Positions 46,765 through 58,968 are shown, counted from the stretch's first letter. The stretch is DNA of 64,000 bases from Cephalotus follicularis (GCA_001972305.1 BDDD01005258.1:1-64000), one strand, 5' to 3'. Numbers and translations: made by a program. Notes: generated by a model from the letters alone, not told the origin.

Positions 46765-49481
46765 TGACAGGACCTGTTCCAGCTCTACTATGGGCTGACG
46801 TGTCCTGCTAGGGATGGCGCTCCTGCCAACAACCCTGCTCTGCTTAAACTACTTGCTAAAACCACTAAGAAACGATCCTCGGATCCGCTACACAAAGGCC
46901 AGACAAGGAGGCCTGGGATGGGCACGCAACTAACGGGGTAGAGGACTCAAGGAACAGAGGATCCAAACTCCCCACTTCCTTGCATCCTTAGCACTGCTTG
47001 TCCAAACTCCAAACGCATCGTATCACTAAACGCTCGAGCAGAACACCCACGTGCTCCTCAAATGATCACTTAAACTTCAGGTCTACTAAACACCCGAGGA
47101 CACACTTCCTCCATGGGTCTTTTCTCCTCAGCTCTTCCCTAAGGAGCTCTCCTCAACATAACACTTAACCTTTTCATCAAAACGCACAGTTTAACTTAAC
47201 TTAAAACACTGTAGTGCTAGAAAAAATTATTATACTCTGTGGCATGAACTTCAAGTCGTCCTCTGACCTATCTCTTTTTCTCCTATGCAAAGGCATCCGG
47301 GGACAACGCCTAACTTACTTGTCTCCTCTGACTTATCTCTGAGGACTCCCCCTTGAGCCTTACATACTCAAAAACCATTCGAGGACTCCTCCTTACCTCG
47401 GACTAAGATATCTCAACATCTAAAACATCAAACAGCTAAATACCCGAGGACTCCCTGGCTCCTCGGTCATAACTTTTGAACGTTAGCTCATTGCCTGCTT
47501 TGCTATGCTATTTGAGGACTCTCAAGCTCCTCGGTCATAACTGAAAACATAAGACTTATAGCATCAAACATTCATCATATCTCAAGGAAAAACTAGTCCA
47601 TGGACTAGGAACATATATTTCATTCTTAAAGGTACTATTACAAGACTTGCTACTCCCCGGACTAGGACAACCTATGTTCTCTTCCATACATCAAAAGAAA
47701 CAACATAAGCTTTCTTAATTTAACATATCTTATACAAAAACACATAAGCTCTATGGGTACTCTACAAAAAGAAAGAGGAACCCAAAAAGAATGCCCAATG
47801 CTATGCATTCTAGACGCCCGAGCTGCTTCCCGAGGTGCCGAGCTCAAAATCTACCTTTGCTTACGCTTTCTACTACTGAGCTAGAGGAACTCCTCCCGCT
47901 GGCTGGTCTGCAAAACAACCTGTGAGGGGATTAGTCAAGCTGACTAAGTGACTGAGATCAAATCATCCTCTGAAAGGAATGCACTGAAAGAAAGCTTACC
48001 ATGAACATGAGTAAAATCCCAACTGGGGAAGAGAACTATAACAACAGTTATGTCATGGCATACAATAAAGAAACACTCAAAGTTCTTTAAAAAGGCTTAC
48101 TCTTTACTTTGCTTAGCTGATACTCTAGAGTGCTCATACAAAGCTGAAATAAAACTTAAGGTTATCAACGAATAGCTAGAGTACTCTGAAGGAGGTCCGA
48201 CCTGACTAGAATGCCGAGGACGACGAAGAGTAGACTTGGAACTTACTTTACTTTGCTTTCTTTACATAATATAGTTGCCAACTTATAGTGGTCTTATACA
48301 ACATGTATACATAGTAGCCAACTTATAGTGGTGTTGAGCTGAGCTGATCTTATCTTGGCCTAAGCCATAACTGGCAGCTTACCTACCGAGAACCAAGGTT
48401 CTGCTCTGAACTTGCTTATCTTCACTAAGAACTGAGGACCAGGTCCTCCTCTGGGAAACTTACTGAAAGGCTCTATGCTTTACCAACTGGCAACTTAGCT
48501 CCGCTGTGCTCAAACCCTAAACACCATCAGAGACAATAGTGTAAAGGAGATCCAGGTAGGAACCTGGGGACAATCTCACTATGTTTCCCATCATGGACAA
48601 TAGTAGACTGAGGAGGTTGGAGCTATGTACATTCGTGTTCTGCTGCGCTCAACCGCTATACGACAACATAGACAATAGTGTAAAGAGATCCAGGTAGGAA
48701 CCTGGGGGTAGACTCGCTCAACTTCCTATCATAGACAATAGTAGGCTGAGGAGAGGGGTGAACACGTACTGTTACCTTATCTGAGGATCTCTGATACTTG
48801 GAAAGGAACTGAGCATCTCTGCTCAGCTTAAAGCTTTTCACTCACAAGGAATGGCTTACATAAAAATGCTAGGGAAGAGATTCCTGACTAAGCTCACCTG
48901 CTCTACACTGGAAATGAACATGAACTGAAGTTAAAGATTCTCAAGAAGAGAACAACAAGAACATGAACATAATACAAATGTAAAGGAAATGATGTCCCAC
49001 TCACAGTTCTTGCTACGTCCTCTGATGTTAACTGCTTTCTTTACTGCTACGCTCCTCTGGCGTGAGATGCTTCTCTTCTTCTCCTCGTCTGCTACTTCTT
49101 CTTAATGTGCTCAAAAGCTCTCACCGAAACTCTCCTTCCGCTCGTGAAAGGAAAAGAAGAAGAAAGGGAAACTAAAAGCTCTTTCTCTCTCACTTCTAAC
49201 CTTCTTATACTGCAACTTTCTCCTCTCAACTGCCAAACTAACAACTCTTCCAACTCTCTAACACAAGCATGCTACAAGACGTGCTATCTCACAAAACATA
49301 CCACCAACACCTTACCAACCATCACTTGCCTTAGAACTTGGAAACTTCCCTTGTAAGCTTAACACTTAACTCCCAAAACTTTCTATTATTTAACTTTAGG
49401 TCCTTGGCTCCTTTTAACTTAAGCTTTTTAAACCTCAAACTTTCTTTATCTTAAAAAAAAAAAAAGATACAAGGCGTTACA
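46765..49481 (-). mobile_element. S7: solo LTR nested in S6
   Basis: Minus strand TGTAACGCCTTGTATC...GGTCCTGTCA, 2717 bp; flanks GTTGT and GTTTT are a one-mismatch duplication. Both sides continue the S6/S10 family sequence. Composition similar to S4/S5 (CTCCTCGG-rich). Contains a roughly 130-bp duplication (48538-48650 and 48665-48745: GATCCAGGTAGGAACCTGGG, ACAATAGTA-GCTGAGGAG). No GTCGAC array. ORFs here are chance. Confidence 0.8.
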
Positions 49482-49653
49482 GTTTTATTATGATCATATG
49501 TTAACCGGTGTTATGAACAATATTTTGATCTTGGAAATTATGTTAAGGATTATATTTGTAGTTTCAGAATTTAAGAACCAACGTACTGATCAATTGAATA
49601 AAGAAAATGATATTTTCGAGTAAGTTTAGTGTGGCACACCGATCCCGAATCGG

Positions 49654-50283
49654 GTGTACCGCTTATGGGGAGAAGCTACCCATTGGTGGGAGATGATTGA
49701 AGCAAAATGGCAATCTCTGGATCTTGATAGGACTTGGGACAGATTCCAGTCTGAGTTCAATGAGACTTATATTCCATAGATGGAGCGTGACCGGAGGGAG
49801 ACTGAATTTCTGGAGTTACGTTAGGGAGACATGATGGTAGCTCAGTATAAGACCAGATTCATGGAGTTGGTGAGACACATGCCCTATCTAGTGGAGGGTG
49901 TATCAAGGAAGATCCGAAGGTTCTTAAAAGGTCTGAGGCCTGAGATCAGATCTAAACTGGTAGTATTACAGTTGAAGTCTTTTGTTGAAATTATAGAGAA
50001 AGCTAGAATTCTTGAGGCTGATGATAATGAGCGAAGAATGGAAAGATCTCATGGTTCTAAATCTAGATCAGCTTATTCACAGGGGCAGGGAAGTAATAAT
50101 CCTGTTGGTTCATCAAAGTCGGGTAATAAGGGAAAAGGAAGTTCTCGACAAAATACTTCTCGTTCAAGGACTCCTAATCAAAGAAGCCAACAGAGTTCTG
50201 AAGGGTGTAGTTTCTGTGGTCTTTCGAACAAAAATGAAAATGCATGCTGGAAGAAAATGGGAAAGTGCTTGAAGTGTGGCTAG
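49654..50283 (+). pseudogene. G2 gag, C-terminal part
   Basis: Resumes in gag after S6: HWWEMIEAKWQSLDLDRTWDR, stops at about 49778 and 49822, then an open 150-codon stretch: MVAQYKTRFMELVRHMPYLVEGV, IRRFLKGLRPEIRSKLV, Ser/Gly/Arg-rich linker, zinc region CSFCGLSNKNENACWKKMGKCLKCG ending TAG TAA. The last knuckle residues lie in the -1 frame, as in G1. Confidence 0.85.
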
Positions 50284-51000
50284 TAAGAGAACCAACTGAA
50301 GATTGTCCAATTGTGAGAGAGCAAATACGCAATCAGCAAGGAAGTACTGGAGCAAGTGGAAATGGTGCGGTCGCTCAACCGCGGAGAGATACTGGAAAAG
50401 CAGTTACGAAAGGTAGAGTTTACACTTTATCCAAAGAAGATGTACCAGAGTCTACTGCTGTTGTGGGAGGCACCATCTTCGTATATGGTATATTAGCTTG
50501 GGTGTTGATTGACCCTGGTGCCACACATTCATTCATTGCATCATGTTTTCTGTGTGACTTGCATCGTGTTACTGCTTGTTTGCCATATGTGCTGGAGGTG
50601 AATACTCCAACTGGTGACTGCTTGCTGGCTGACACTGTAGTGAATAACTCTGCGATCACGATAGCTGGGGTTCAGTTATTTGCTTATCTGATTGTACTGA
50701 CGATCCAAGATTTTGATGTTAACTTGGGGTTGGACTGGCTGTATCTACATCAAGCTTGTGTTGATTGTTACAATAAGGTGGTGACCTTTCACCTGTCAGA
50801 TTAAAATGTATTTCAATTCGAGGGAGAGAAGAGTACTTCTGCTCTAATTATTTCTTTAACTCGAGAACAGAAATATCTCGAGAAGGGATGCGAAGGTTAT
50901 TTGGCATATGTAGTGGATAAAACAAAATGTATGCCTAGTCTGGAACAAATTCCAGTTGTTTGTGAATTTCCTGATGTATTTCCAGCAGATCTTGTTTCAT
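50284..51000 (+). pseudogene. G2 protease
   Basis: EDCPIVREQIRNQQGS, RVYTLSKEDVPES, active-site motif VLIDPGATHSFIASCF (50501-50548), VNTPTGDCLLADTVV, FDVNLGLDWLYLH, then a TAA at 50802-50804 in FHLSD. Better preserved than in G1. Pro in the D-[ST]-G position may be family-typical in plant gypsy elements or a loss; I cannot decide. Confidence 0.85.
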
Positions 51001-52370
51001 TGCCACCGGAGAGAGATATGGAGTTCAGTATTGATCTTATACCGGGTACTGCTCTGATTTCTAAAGCTCCATATCGTATGGCTCCTACTGAACTGAAGGA
51101 ATTGAAGGTACAATTGTAAGATTATCTTGATAAGGGGTTTATCAGACCGAGGGTATCACCGTGGAGAGCACAGGTTTTATTCGTAAAGAAGAAGGATGGG
51201 TCAATGCGACTATGCATTGATTATCGACTGTTGAATCAAGTGACTGTGAAGAACAAATATCCTCTTCCACATATTAAGGAATTCTTCGATCAACTGCAAG
51301 GCTCAACTGTGTTCTCTAAACTTGTCTTGAGAATAAGTTATCATCAGTTGAGGATTTGTGAAGGTGATATTGAAAAGACTGCTTTCCAAACCAGATATGG
51401 ACACTATGAATTTCTGATACTGCCGTTTGGGTTGACGAATGCTCCTGCAACATTCATGTGTTTAATGAACCAAATATTTCAACCCTATCTAGATCAGTTA
51501 GTTGTTATCTTTTTGGACGACATCCTGATATATTCGAAGAGTGTTGAGGATCATATGCAACATCTGAGGATTGTGTTGCAAACATTGTGGAAAGAGTGCT
51601 TATTTGCCAAATTCAGCAAATGTTAATTTTGGCTGGATCATGTGACTTTCCTTGGTCACATTGTATCGAGTAAAGGGTTATCGGTGGATCCTTCAAATAT
51701 TGAGAGTATTGTGAATTGGCCACAACCGAATAATGTTACTGAGGTTCGTAGCTTCTTGGGATTGGCTTGCTATTATCGAAGGTTTATCGAAGGGTTTTCC
51801 AAAGTAGCTATGCCATTGACTAGTTTGACTCAGAAGAAGTCAAATTTTGATTGGGATGATGCTTGTGAACCAAGCTTTCAGGAACTGAAGAGTCGACTGA
51901 TTGCTGCTCCTGTTTTGGCATTACCTGAAGGTAATAAAAACTTTACAGTTTATAGTGATGCTTCTGGGAAAGGATTGGGATGTGTTCTCATGAAACGTGG
52001 TTGTGTAATTGCTTACTCCTCGAGGAAACTGAAACCGTACGAGAAGAATTATCCTGTACATGATCTTGAATTGGTAGACATGGTATTTACTTTACAGAAA
52101 TGGAGACATTACTTCTATGGTGCTCAATTTGAGATATTTACTGACTACAAAAGCCTGAAGTACTTATTTTCTCAGAAGGAGATGAACATGAAACATAGGA
52201 GGTGGGTTGGATTCTTTAAAGATTACAACTACAATATTCAATACCACCTAGGGAAGGCAAATGTTGTGGTGGACGCCTTAAGTCACAAAGCAATGATTGC
52301 TGGTGCAATGGTTTCACAGTGGAAGCTGTTGGAGGATTTCAGAGATGGAATCCGTTCATGGTTTCTAAGG
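51001..52370 (+). pseudogene. G2 reverse transcriptase and RNase H
   Basis: [31 protein letters not shown] with TAA at 51117-51119, [35 protein letters not shown] (expected catalytic Asp is Val), [21 protein letters not shown] at 51511-51537, TAA at 51624-51626. RNase [18 protein letters not shown] (Asp kept), [14 protein letters not shown], then [13 protein letters not shown]. Frameshift near 52340. Confidence 0.9.
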
Positions 52371-53878
52371 GGGTAATTGTTGCTAATCTTAGAGAACAAC
52401 CGAATATTCTTGATTGCATCATGAATGCACAGTTCAGTGACACTGAGTTATGGAATGTTCGTAAGAATTTAGAATCAGATTCTAACTCTGAATTCTCCAT
52501 ACATACTTATGGCATATTGTGGTTCCGAGGGAGAGAATGCGTTCAGGATGACGAGAGCATAAGAGATTAGCTATAAAAGCAAGCTCATAAATCACAGTAT
52601 AGTGTTCATCCTGGAATTTCTAAGATGTGGCACGATATGAAAAGAAACTACTTGTGGAGTGGCATGAAGAGAAATATTGCTGAATACGTGGCAAGATGTT
52701 TGACCTGTCAGAGAGTAAAGGTTGAACATCAAAGACCTGTCGGATTGATACAATCCTTACCAGTGGTTGAATGGAAGTGGGAGCAAGTGACCATGGATTT
52801 TGTATCGGGTTTACGGAGGTCACAGAATCGTCCTGAAGCAGTGTGGGTTGTCATGAACCGACTCACCAAATATGCTCACTTTCTTCCGATGAACATGACA
52901 TATTTTATCGAGAAGTTAGCTCGACTGTATATTCGGTAGATTGTGAAGTTGCATGGAGTGCCGGTCAGTGTTGTTTGTGACCGTGATGCAAGGTTTACTT
53001 CAAGGTTTTTGGAGGAAGTTCCAATCAGCTATGGGAACGACCTTGAACTTTAGTACTGCATTTCATCTACAGACTGATGGACAGTCCGAGCGTACCATTC
53101 AAACACTAGAAGATATGCTCCAGGCTTATGTGATTGACTTTGCTGGAAGTTGGGAGGATTATATTCCACTGATTGACTTCTTCTACAATAACATTAATCA
53201 TTCTAGCATTGGGATGGCTCCTTATGAAGCTTTGTATGGGTGGAAATGTAGATCTCCTATATGTTGGGATGAAGTGGGTGAAAGAAAGGTTTTGGAACCG
53301 GACCTTGTTCAAGAAACTACTGACAACGTAGAGATAATCAAGAAAAGGTGTCTCACTGCCCAGAGTCGGCAAAAGAGTTATGCCGATAGAAGGAGAAGGA
53401 AGCTGGAGTTTGAAAAGGGAGATCATGTTTTTCTGAGAATCTCGCCTTCGAAAGGGTTACACAGATTTTGCCTGAAAGGAAAATTAGCTCCAAGGTATAT
53501 TGGACCATATGAGATACTGGAGAGAGTTGGGGAAGTAGCCTATCAGATCGCACTACCGCCCAACTTATCGAATGTGCACAATGTATTTCATGTTTATGTG
53601 CTAAGGAAATACGTACCTAATCCTTCTCATGTGTTGAGCTATCATCCAGGTTTTATCAGTGATAATCTCTAATACGAAGAAGGGCCAATGAGGATTCTGG
53701 ACCAGAAGGAGAAATTTCTGAGGAACAAGACTATTCCTATGGTGAAGGTACTGTGGTAGTTTCACGGAGCTGAAGAAGCTACATGGGAAAGTGAAGCTGA
53801 AATGATTGAAATAATCCGTCATTTATTCGGAATGTAAAGGATAAATTTGAGGATGAATTTTCTATAAGGAGGGGGGAA
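52371..53878 (+). pseudogene. G2 integrase and chromodomain
   Basis: HHCC region (KMWHDMKRNYLWSGM, VARCLTCQRVKVEH), core TMDFVSGLRRSQ, VVCDRDARFTS, frameshift near 53005, then DGQSERTIQTLEDML, MAPYEALYGWKCRSPICW, GPYEILERVGEVAYQIALPPNLSNVHNVFHVYVL. TAA after SDNL at 53670-53672 (the same stop as in G1) followed by a chromodomain-like YEEGPMRILDQKEKFLRNKT...VKVLW, stop, FHGAEEATWE. Such chromodomains direct chromoviruses to marked chromatin. Ends at a polypurine tract (53868-53878, AGGAGGGGGGAA). Confidence 0.9.
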
Positions 53879-54090
53879 TGTAATAACCGCAATTTTAAAT
53901 TTCGATGTATATTGTACAATTAATGAATAAAATATACATTGAATTAAAATGTAATGCTTAATTGCCTTTTGATTGAGCTAATTGTTACTATTGCTTTTTA
54001 TTGAGGGTTTAATTGCATGGCATTTGGACTGAATTGATCTAATTTGAAAGTTGGTTGAATAAAGTTATGAAATCAAGAATTTTGACGCTT

Positions 54091-54172
54091 GACAGTCGAC
54101 TATCGTAGAGAAAAAGTCGACTGGTCGACTCATAAAGGGACAGTCGACTGTTAGAGGGAAACAGTCAACTGG
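54091..54172. repeat. GTCGAC palindrome array, 3' LTR proximal
   Basis: Cores at 54093, 54114, 54141 and 54162: steps 21, 27, 21, as in the 5' LTR. Confidence 0.85.
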
Positions 54173-54872
54173 GAGAGCTCAGACAGGTGTCTGTGCATGG
54201 CGATTGAAAACAGAGCAAGGCGTGAATCATTGGACAGTTGTTAGGCGACAAATGAACGTGACACAAACGTGTCACCAGCTGCTCACAATGGACGACTTAG
54301 TGTCTTCTGTGTGTCCTGAGCTCTGTAAATTGTAAAGAAGAAACAAAACAGTGAGTTAGAGAGAAGGAATAAAATGTTGAAACTTTGAGTTAATGGAATC
54401 AGAGGAAATTCGGAAATGAATTCCTCTATAACAGCTATTGCATAAGTGAATCAAGAATGTTAGAATGTTTGAAAGAAAGGAAACCATCTGTTACTGTGAG
54501 CATACTGGAATTGCAGTCAAAGTTGAGTTTGGAAGCTTGAGGTTCGATTGGTAAGCTACTGGTTTAAATTCAGTTGCTAATTATGGTTAAACAGTTATGT
54601 ATACCTACTGTTAAAATGCACATATAGTTAAATTTTTGAGACTGTTGAAGTTGATTGGAATTGGTGGAGTATTGAAACTCAAAGAGAAGAATCACTCAAT
54701 TGATTCTGGGATAGCGAATTGAGGTAGGATTTATGTTAAGATTCTGAAATTATAGCATGAATATTGTGTTGAGATGGTTGGAGTTTAATTGCATGTTGAA
54801 TTGGAGTGAATTAAAATGTGAAAAGCATGCTCTGTTTTACTGTTTTCTTCTGGAAACTGATATTATAGGGAA

Positions 54873-55020
54873 ACAGCCGACTGTTCATGATTACAGTCGA
54901 CTACTCAATGTATACATCAGACTGTTCAGGATTAACAATCGACTCCTCAAGGTAAACAGTTGACTAATCGTTAGGGACAACCGACTGTGCATGGAAATAG
55001 CTGACTTATAATAGAAAAGT
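54873..55020. repeat. GTCGAC palindrome array, 3' LTR distal
   Basis: AACAGCCGACTGTT, ACAGTCGACTAC, ACAATCGACTCC, ACAGTTGACTAA, ACAACCGACTG and weaker copies, about 20-21 bp apart. Confidence 0.8.
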
Positions 55021-56375
55021 GTACTGTTAGGGGATATTTTTGACACTGAAGTGTACTGTTTAGGCTAAATAGCCTGTAATTACACTAGCTTCCATAAGGG
55101 ATGAATCCAATAAACAACCATGGCTATGTGTAATCAAGATACCAGAATTGAAAGACTTATGCATTCCTTGTGTGATTGGCATAAATTGATATTGATTGTA
55201 CTGTTTATTGTTTCATCCTTGAATCGTTAATGTTACTGTTATGCAATTATATATTGCTACTGCTACTGTTATTGATAGTTTATATCTATCAAAGTGTTTT
55301 GTATTCAAGGATTTTAATTATCGAATGCTATATGCATAATTAAAGGTTTTCAGCTACTGTTTTTAAAAGAAAACCTAGTGTTATTGTACTGATTTCTCCA
55401 AGTGAGAACTACTGAAGTGTTTTATTGTTTTCTTAGATGAAAACTCAGTGTACTATTACTATTCCCTCAAAACGGGAACTTACTGAAGTGTTTTACTATT
55501 TTCTCAAAATGAGATTTTATCGAAATGTTTTACTTTCTCAAAATGAGACTACTATTATATTACGTTATATATGTAATAATCTATATTGTACTGTACTATT
55601 TGTGATTGATAGTTTATGATGGTCTTGTGATCGGAGTGCATCACGTACTACAGAGGTGAGCGTATGTGCCAGGAGTTATCTAGAGCTTATACACCAAATT
55701 TATCTGCAACACATATCGTAAATGTTAATTGCCCGCAAAGTGCCAGCAATAGTGTTTACCTTTTCTATCATCATCGGAGTGCATGGTGCTAGTTAGGTGG
55801 TGCATCGTATGAGCTAGGAGGTAGCGATAGATGACACCCACTAGTGGTCTTTGGACAACCTGATTGTTTGTACCCTTGTGCTGTATGATTGATATCTGAC
55901 TGATTGTAGCCACTTGTCATGGTTGCTTATATATATTGGCATATATATATATATATATATACTGTTTTCAAAATATAAACTGTCATGCATGATTGCATCT
56001 TTATATTCATCTTCTTGCATATTTCCTACTTAGCCGAGTGAGGACAAAGACTAATACTTACAATTTCAGATTAACAAGGAGATTGGAGGTGTGCTGTTGA
56101 AGCTATACTTGGAGGCTTCTATTTTAAGGTTGTTAAAGTTGTACTGTAATAAAGTCATACCCTGTATGTTATATTTACATTCTCAATATGTATTATATAA
56201 CTTTTACTTGTATTGTATAAAGCTTAAGTATGTAGTATGGGTTACATGTGTATGCTACCTCGAATAATCCAGTATAATGTTAATGATTCCGCAAAGTTTT
56301 AAATTTTTAGTTATTGATAAATACTGGATTAAATGTTAACCATGTGTTAAAATGAAAAAGGGGTGTGACAAGTTT

Positions 56376-57054
56376 CAACACTGCTTTTCATCCCAAGAAA
56401 GATGGTTTGTCTGAAAGGACCATACAGACACTAGAAGACATGCTTAGAGCTTATGTTATTGACTTTGGAGGCTGTTGGGATGATCACTTACTCCTAATTA
56501 AATTCTCTTATAACAATAGTTATCATGAGAGTATCCGGATGGCTTTGTATGAAGCTCTGTATGGTAGAAAATATTGATCACTAGTTTGTTGGGATCAGGT
56601 AGGCGAGAGAAGCCTTCTGGGAACGGAGATGTTTCAAATCACCTAAAAGAATGTGAGGCTTATCTGAGACCAATTGTTGGTGACACAAAATCGACAGTAA
56701 AGCTATGACGATGTTCATAGGAGAGGCTTGGAGTTCAAATTTTGGACCTCATGTGTTCCTCAAAGTATTGCTAACCAAAGAAGTTATGAGATTCATGAAG
56801 AAAGGCAAACTTTTGCGTTGTTTCATTGGACCCTTTGAGATTTTGGAGGGGATTGGCCGTCTTGCTTACAGACTTACCTTACCTCCAGCATTGTCGGGAG
56901 TTCATGTCGTATTCCATTTTTCTCAGTTGAGGAGATATTATCATGATCCTTCACACATCATTGAGCACAGACAAATTCAGCTTGAACCATACTTGTCTTA
57001 TGCAGAGACTCTAGTTCAGATTGTTGATGGAGAGTCAGAGTATTAAGGAACAAC
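56376..57054 (+). pseudogene. G0 integrase C-terminal part and chromodomain remnant
   Basis: Resumes from 9258: STAFHPKKDGLSERTIQTLEDML (third catalytic residue Glu), LLIKFSYNNSYHESIRMALYEALYGRKY, stop at 56575-56577, several frameshifts, then KGKLLRCFIGPFEILEGIGRLAYRLTLPPALSGVHVVFHFSQLRRY and a degraded end. About 50-60% similar to G1/G2 by eye, so an older, different chromovirus. Confidence 0.85.
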
Positions 57055-57183
57055 ACCATTCCCTTGGTCAAGGTTTCTATGGTAGTACCATGATACAGAG
57101 GAGTCTCTATGGGAAAGAGAAGATGATATGAGAGAGAAACATACTTCTTTGTTCTTATTGTTGAATATGGGGACTAGATTTTT

Positions 57184-57195
57184 AAAAGGAGAGAA
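57184..57195 (+). other. Polypurine tract of G0
   Basis: AAAAGGAGAGAA immediately before the LTR start TGCAAAGACCC. Confidence 0.8.
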
Positions 57196-58695
57196 TGCAA
57201 AGACCCAAACTTATGTATTTGAATTTTATAGTATGCATCACTATATTGTACTCTACTGTTATTGACTGATTGAGATATTTTATATACCCGTTATTATATT
57301 ATTGATTTATGTATACACATTTCTGTTATTGTTTGGGTACATTTAAGTTGAGTTTCGGGGTGTAAGGCTGCTATTAACTGTGACCACATGTTTCGAATAG
57401 ATACTGGCCACACACATGGCTTTATAAGTCAGCCCATATACCTCTGACAACTCACACTCACATTTCTTCTCTCCCTCTTACTCTCACTCGTGCACCCTTT
57501 CTATCTCAACACTCTTACCATTTCTTCTTCACTTCTTACACCACAACACACAAAACACATCTTTCTTTGTCTCTTTCAACTGTCGATTCAGACCAACAGT
57601 AAAAAGGAAATCAACTTTTCTTCATCTACATCACCATATACACCATCCATGAAGCTTCCAAATCAGTGAAAGTTTTATACTTGAGTCTAACCTCCATTTT
57701 TTGATAGATCCATCAACCACAAGCTTTAAAGCATTTGGTAGATTCTCTCTATCTAAAATGCTCAAGATTGTGCATATATACACTGTTATTGATTGATTAC
57801 ATTGACTGAAATTGATTGAATATTGATTGAGATGGTATTCTAGGGTTTCTATTGGATTCTTGAAGATTTATCCTCGGGATATATCAATGTATTTAAATTG
57901 TTATAAATTGATCTAACAACCCTAAATAAACTTTACAAACCTTTGAATTTTAGGGAAATGGATTTACCAAAATATGTGATTGAAAAATGGAACTTTGACA
58001 TGAACATATCATGTTTTTGTCCTGTCTAAACACTGACGATCTGCCCATAGGTGTCATCGATTCGACTAGTTCTACATTGATATTAGCTTGACTGCCCGAG
58101 AAAAGCGCTGACGCTTAAGTCATTGGCGTCGCCTCTTAATACTGGGACACTTCAGTGTTAACAACCGATACTAAGCCTTGTCACTTGGCTAAGCATCGCA
58201 GCTTAAGCCCGTCTCCACTTAGTATATGTTTTAAAAAATTAAGCTAGGACACTAGACGCTGACGCTTGGATTAAAGACGTTACCGCTTAAGGTCTTGTTT
58301 CTATATTTTAAATTGTTTTCAATTCTTTTCCAATTGATCGCTTAACAGGATTGCATTTGAGCTCCCTCAAGCTTTTTCAAACCAATTTTCTACTTTGGTT
58401 AGGTAGGTTTGATCTTTTGGTGGATCAATTGATTGTACATCACTATCAATTGACACGAATGACCAACTGATTCATTAACCGAGAGATTGATTGACTGATC
58501 AATTGGACTATGATCCATTCATCGACCAACATATTGTATTGAATGATTGGGTAGTCATGTTAATCGATTAATTGATTGATTGTGGCCATAGGCGCTTTAG
58601 CGATCTCTAGCCAGGCATACTAGGTGATTGTTAAAGGTCCTTTTGTTCCCTCTGGTTAGACACTCGTCACCTATTGGCTTTTGATATTCATATTG
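57196..58695 (+). mobile_element. G0 3' LTR (left part; right boundary approximate)
   Basis: Starts TGCAAAGACCCAAAC (third base differs from the usual TGT). Contains CT-rich leader-like sequence (57460-57600), palindromes at 58103-58290 and ATTGATTG-rich tracts at 58410-58580. Sequence changes character at about 58695, where element E begins. The block at 58600-58690 is similar to 63005-63090. Confidence 0.65.
58103..58290. repeat. GTCGAC-type palindrome array in G0 LTR
   Basis: AAAGCGCTGACGCTT (58105), GGCGTCGCCTC (58126, step 21), GCATCGCAGCTT (58193), GACGCTGACGCTT (58256) and GACGTTACCGCTT (58277, step 21). Very decayed, consistent with the age of G0. Confidence 0.7.
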
Positions 58696-58890
58696 ATTAA
58701 TTTATTATTGTTTGAAGAATTAAATTTATACCGCAAGTTCACGGTTGTACAATAATAGTTCGAACACTAGGAAACAAGTTTAAACTACTTTTAATTATTT
58801 AACCTAGGTGAAGTATGCAAAGATGAAGGCAAATTACGCTAACTATCCTAAACAAGAAGAAATAATCTAAATTACTACAAAATTGATTTA

Positions 58891-58968
58891 AAGCGTCGAC
58901 AATATCTCACAAAGCGTCAGCGGTAGACTAGCAAAGCGTTGACGGTATACTTAAAGGCGTCGACGGTT
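58891..58968. repeat. GTCGAC palindrome array in E (left)
   Basis: GCGTCGACAA (58893), GCGTCAGCGG (58914), GCGTTGACGG (58936) and GCGTCGACGG (58957): steps 21, 22, 21. Confidence 0.85.

Larger units (their letters stand above)
43539..49653 (+). mobile_element. S6: gypsy LTR in G2 gag, split by S7, right end lost
   Basis: Starts TGTAATACCCCG at 43539 after GTACT; ends at about 49653 in GATCCCGAATCGGG, lacking the last few bases. The gag that follows lacks about 25 bp present in G1 (TGATGTACAGG... region), so a small deletion removed the LTR tip and some gag, probably at shared GTGT. Without S7 about 3.4 kb. Same family as S10. Has two palindrome arrays and T-rich diverged repeats at 44860-45960. 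Confidence 0.8.
9259..56370 (+). mobile_element. Tandem Del/Tekay chromovirus, LTR-G1-LTR-G2-LTR
   Basis: Three LTRs of one family (9259-11437, 36385-40383 interrupted, 53879-56370) alternate with two internal regions (G1, G2), each with its own PBS and gag-pol. The outer ends share a perfect 5-bp duplication AGTTT. This is the product expected from unequal crossing-over between the 5' LTR of one copy and the 3' LTR of a sister copy after a single insertion. Gag with zinc knuckles, order PR-RT-RH-INT and a chromodomain-like C-terminus place it in the chromoviruses; the 2.2-2.5 kb LTRs suit Del/Tekay. Later insertions differ between the two halves. Confidence 0.8.
53879..56370 (+). mobile_element. 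3' LTR of the tandem chromovirus
   Basis: TGTAATAACCGC...AAAAAGGGGTGTGACA, 2492 bp, the fullest copy of this LTR. Followed by AGTTT, the right target duplication (56371-56375). ORFs at 54757 and 55437 are chance. Confidence 0.95.

Noticed and set aside
49105..49356. 83-codon ORF as a small gene
   Set aside because: Inside solo LTR S7, Ser/Leu/Thr-rich by base composition, no domain.
9259..56370. Two independent chromovirus insertions side by side
   Set aside because: Only one target duplication, at the outer ends; the middle LTR is shared. The tandem model is simpler, though LTR trees could change this.
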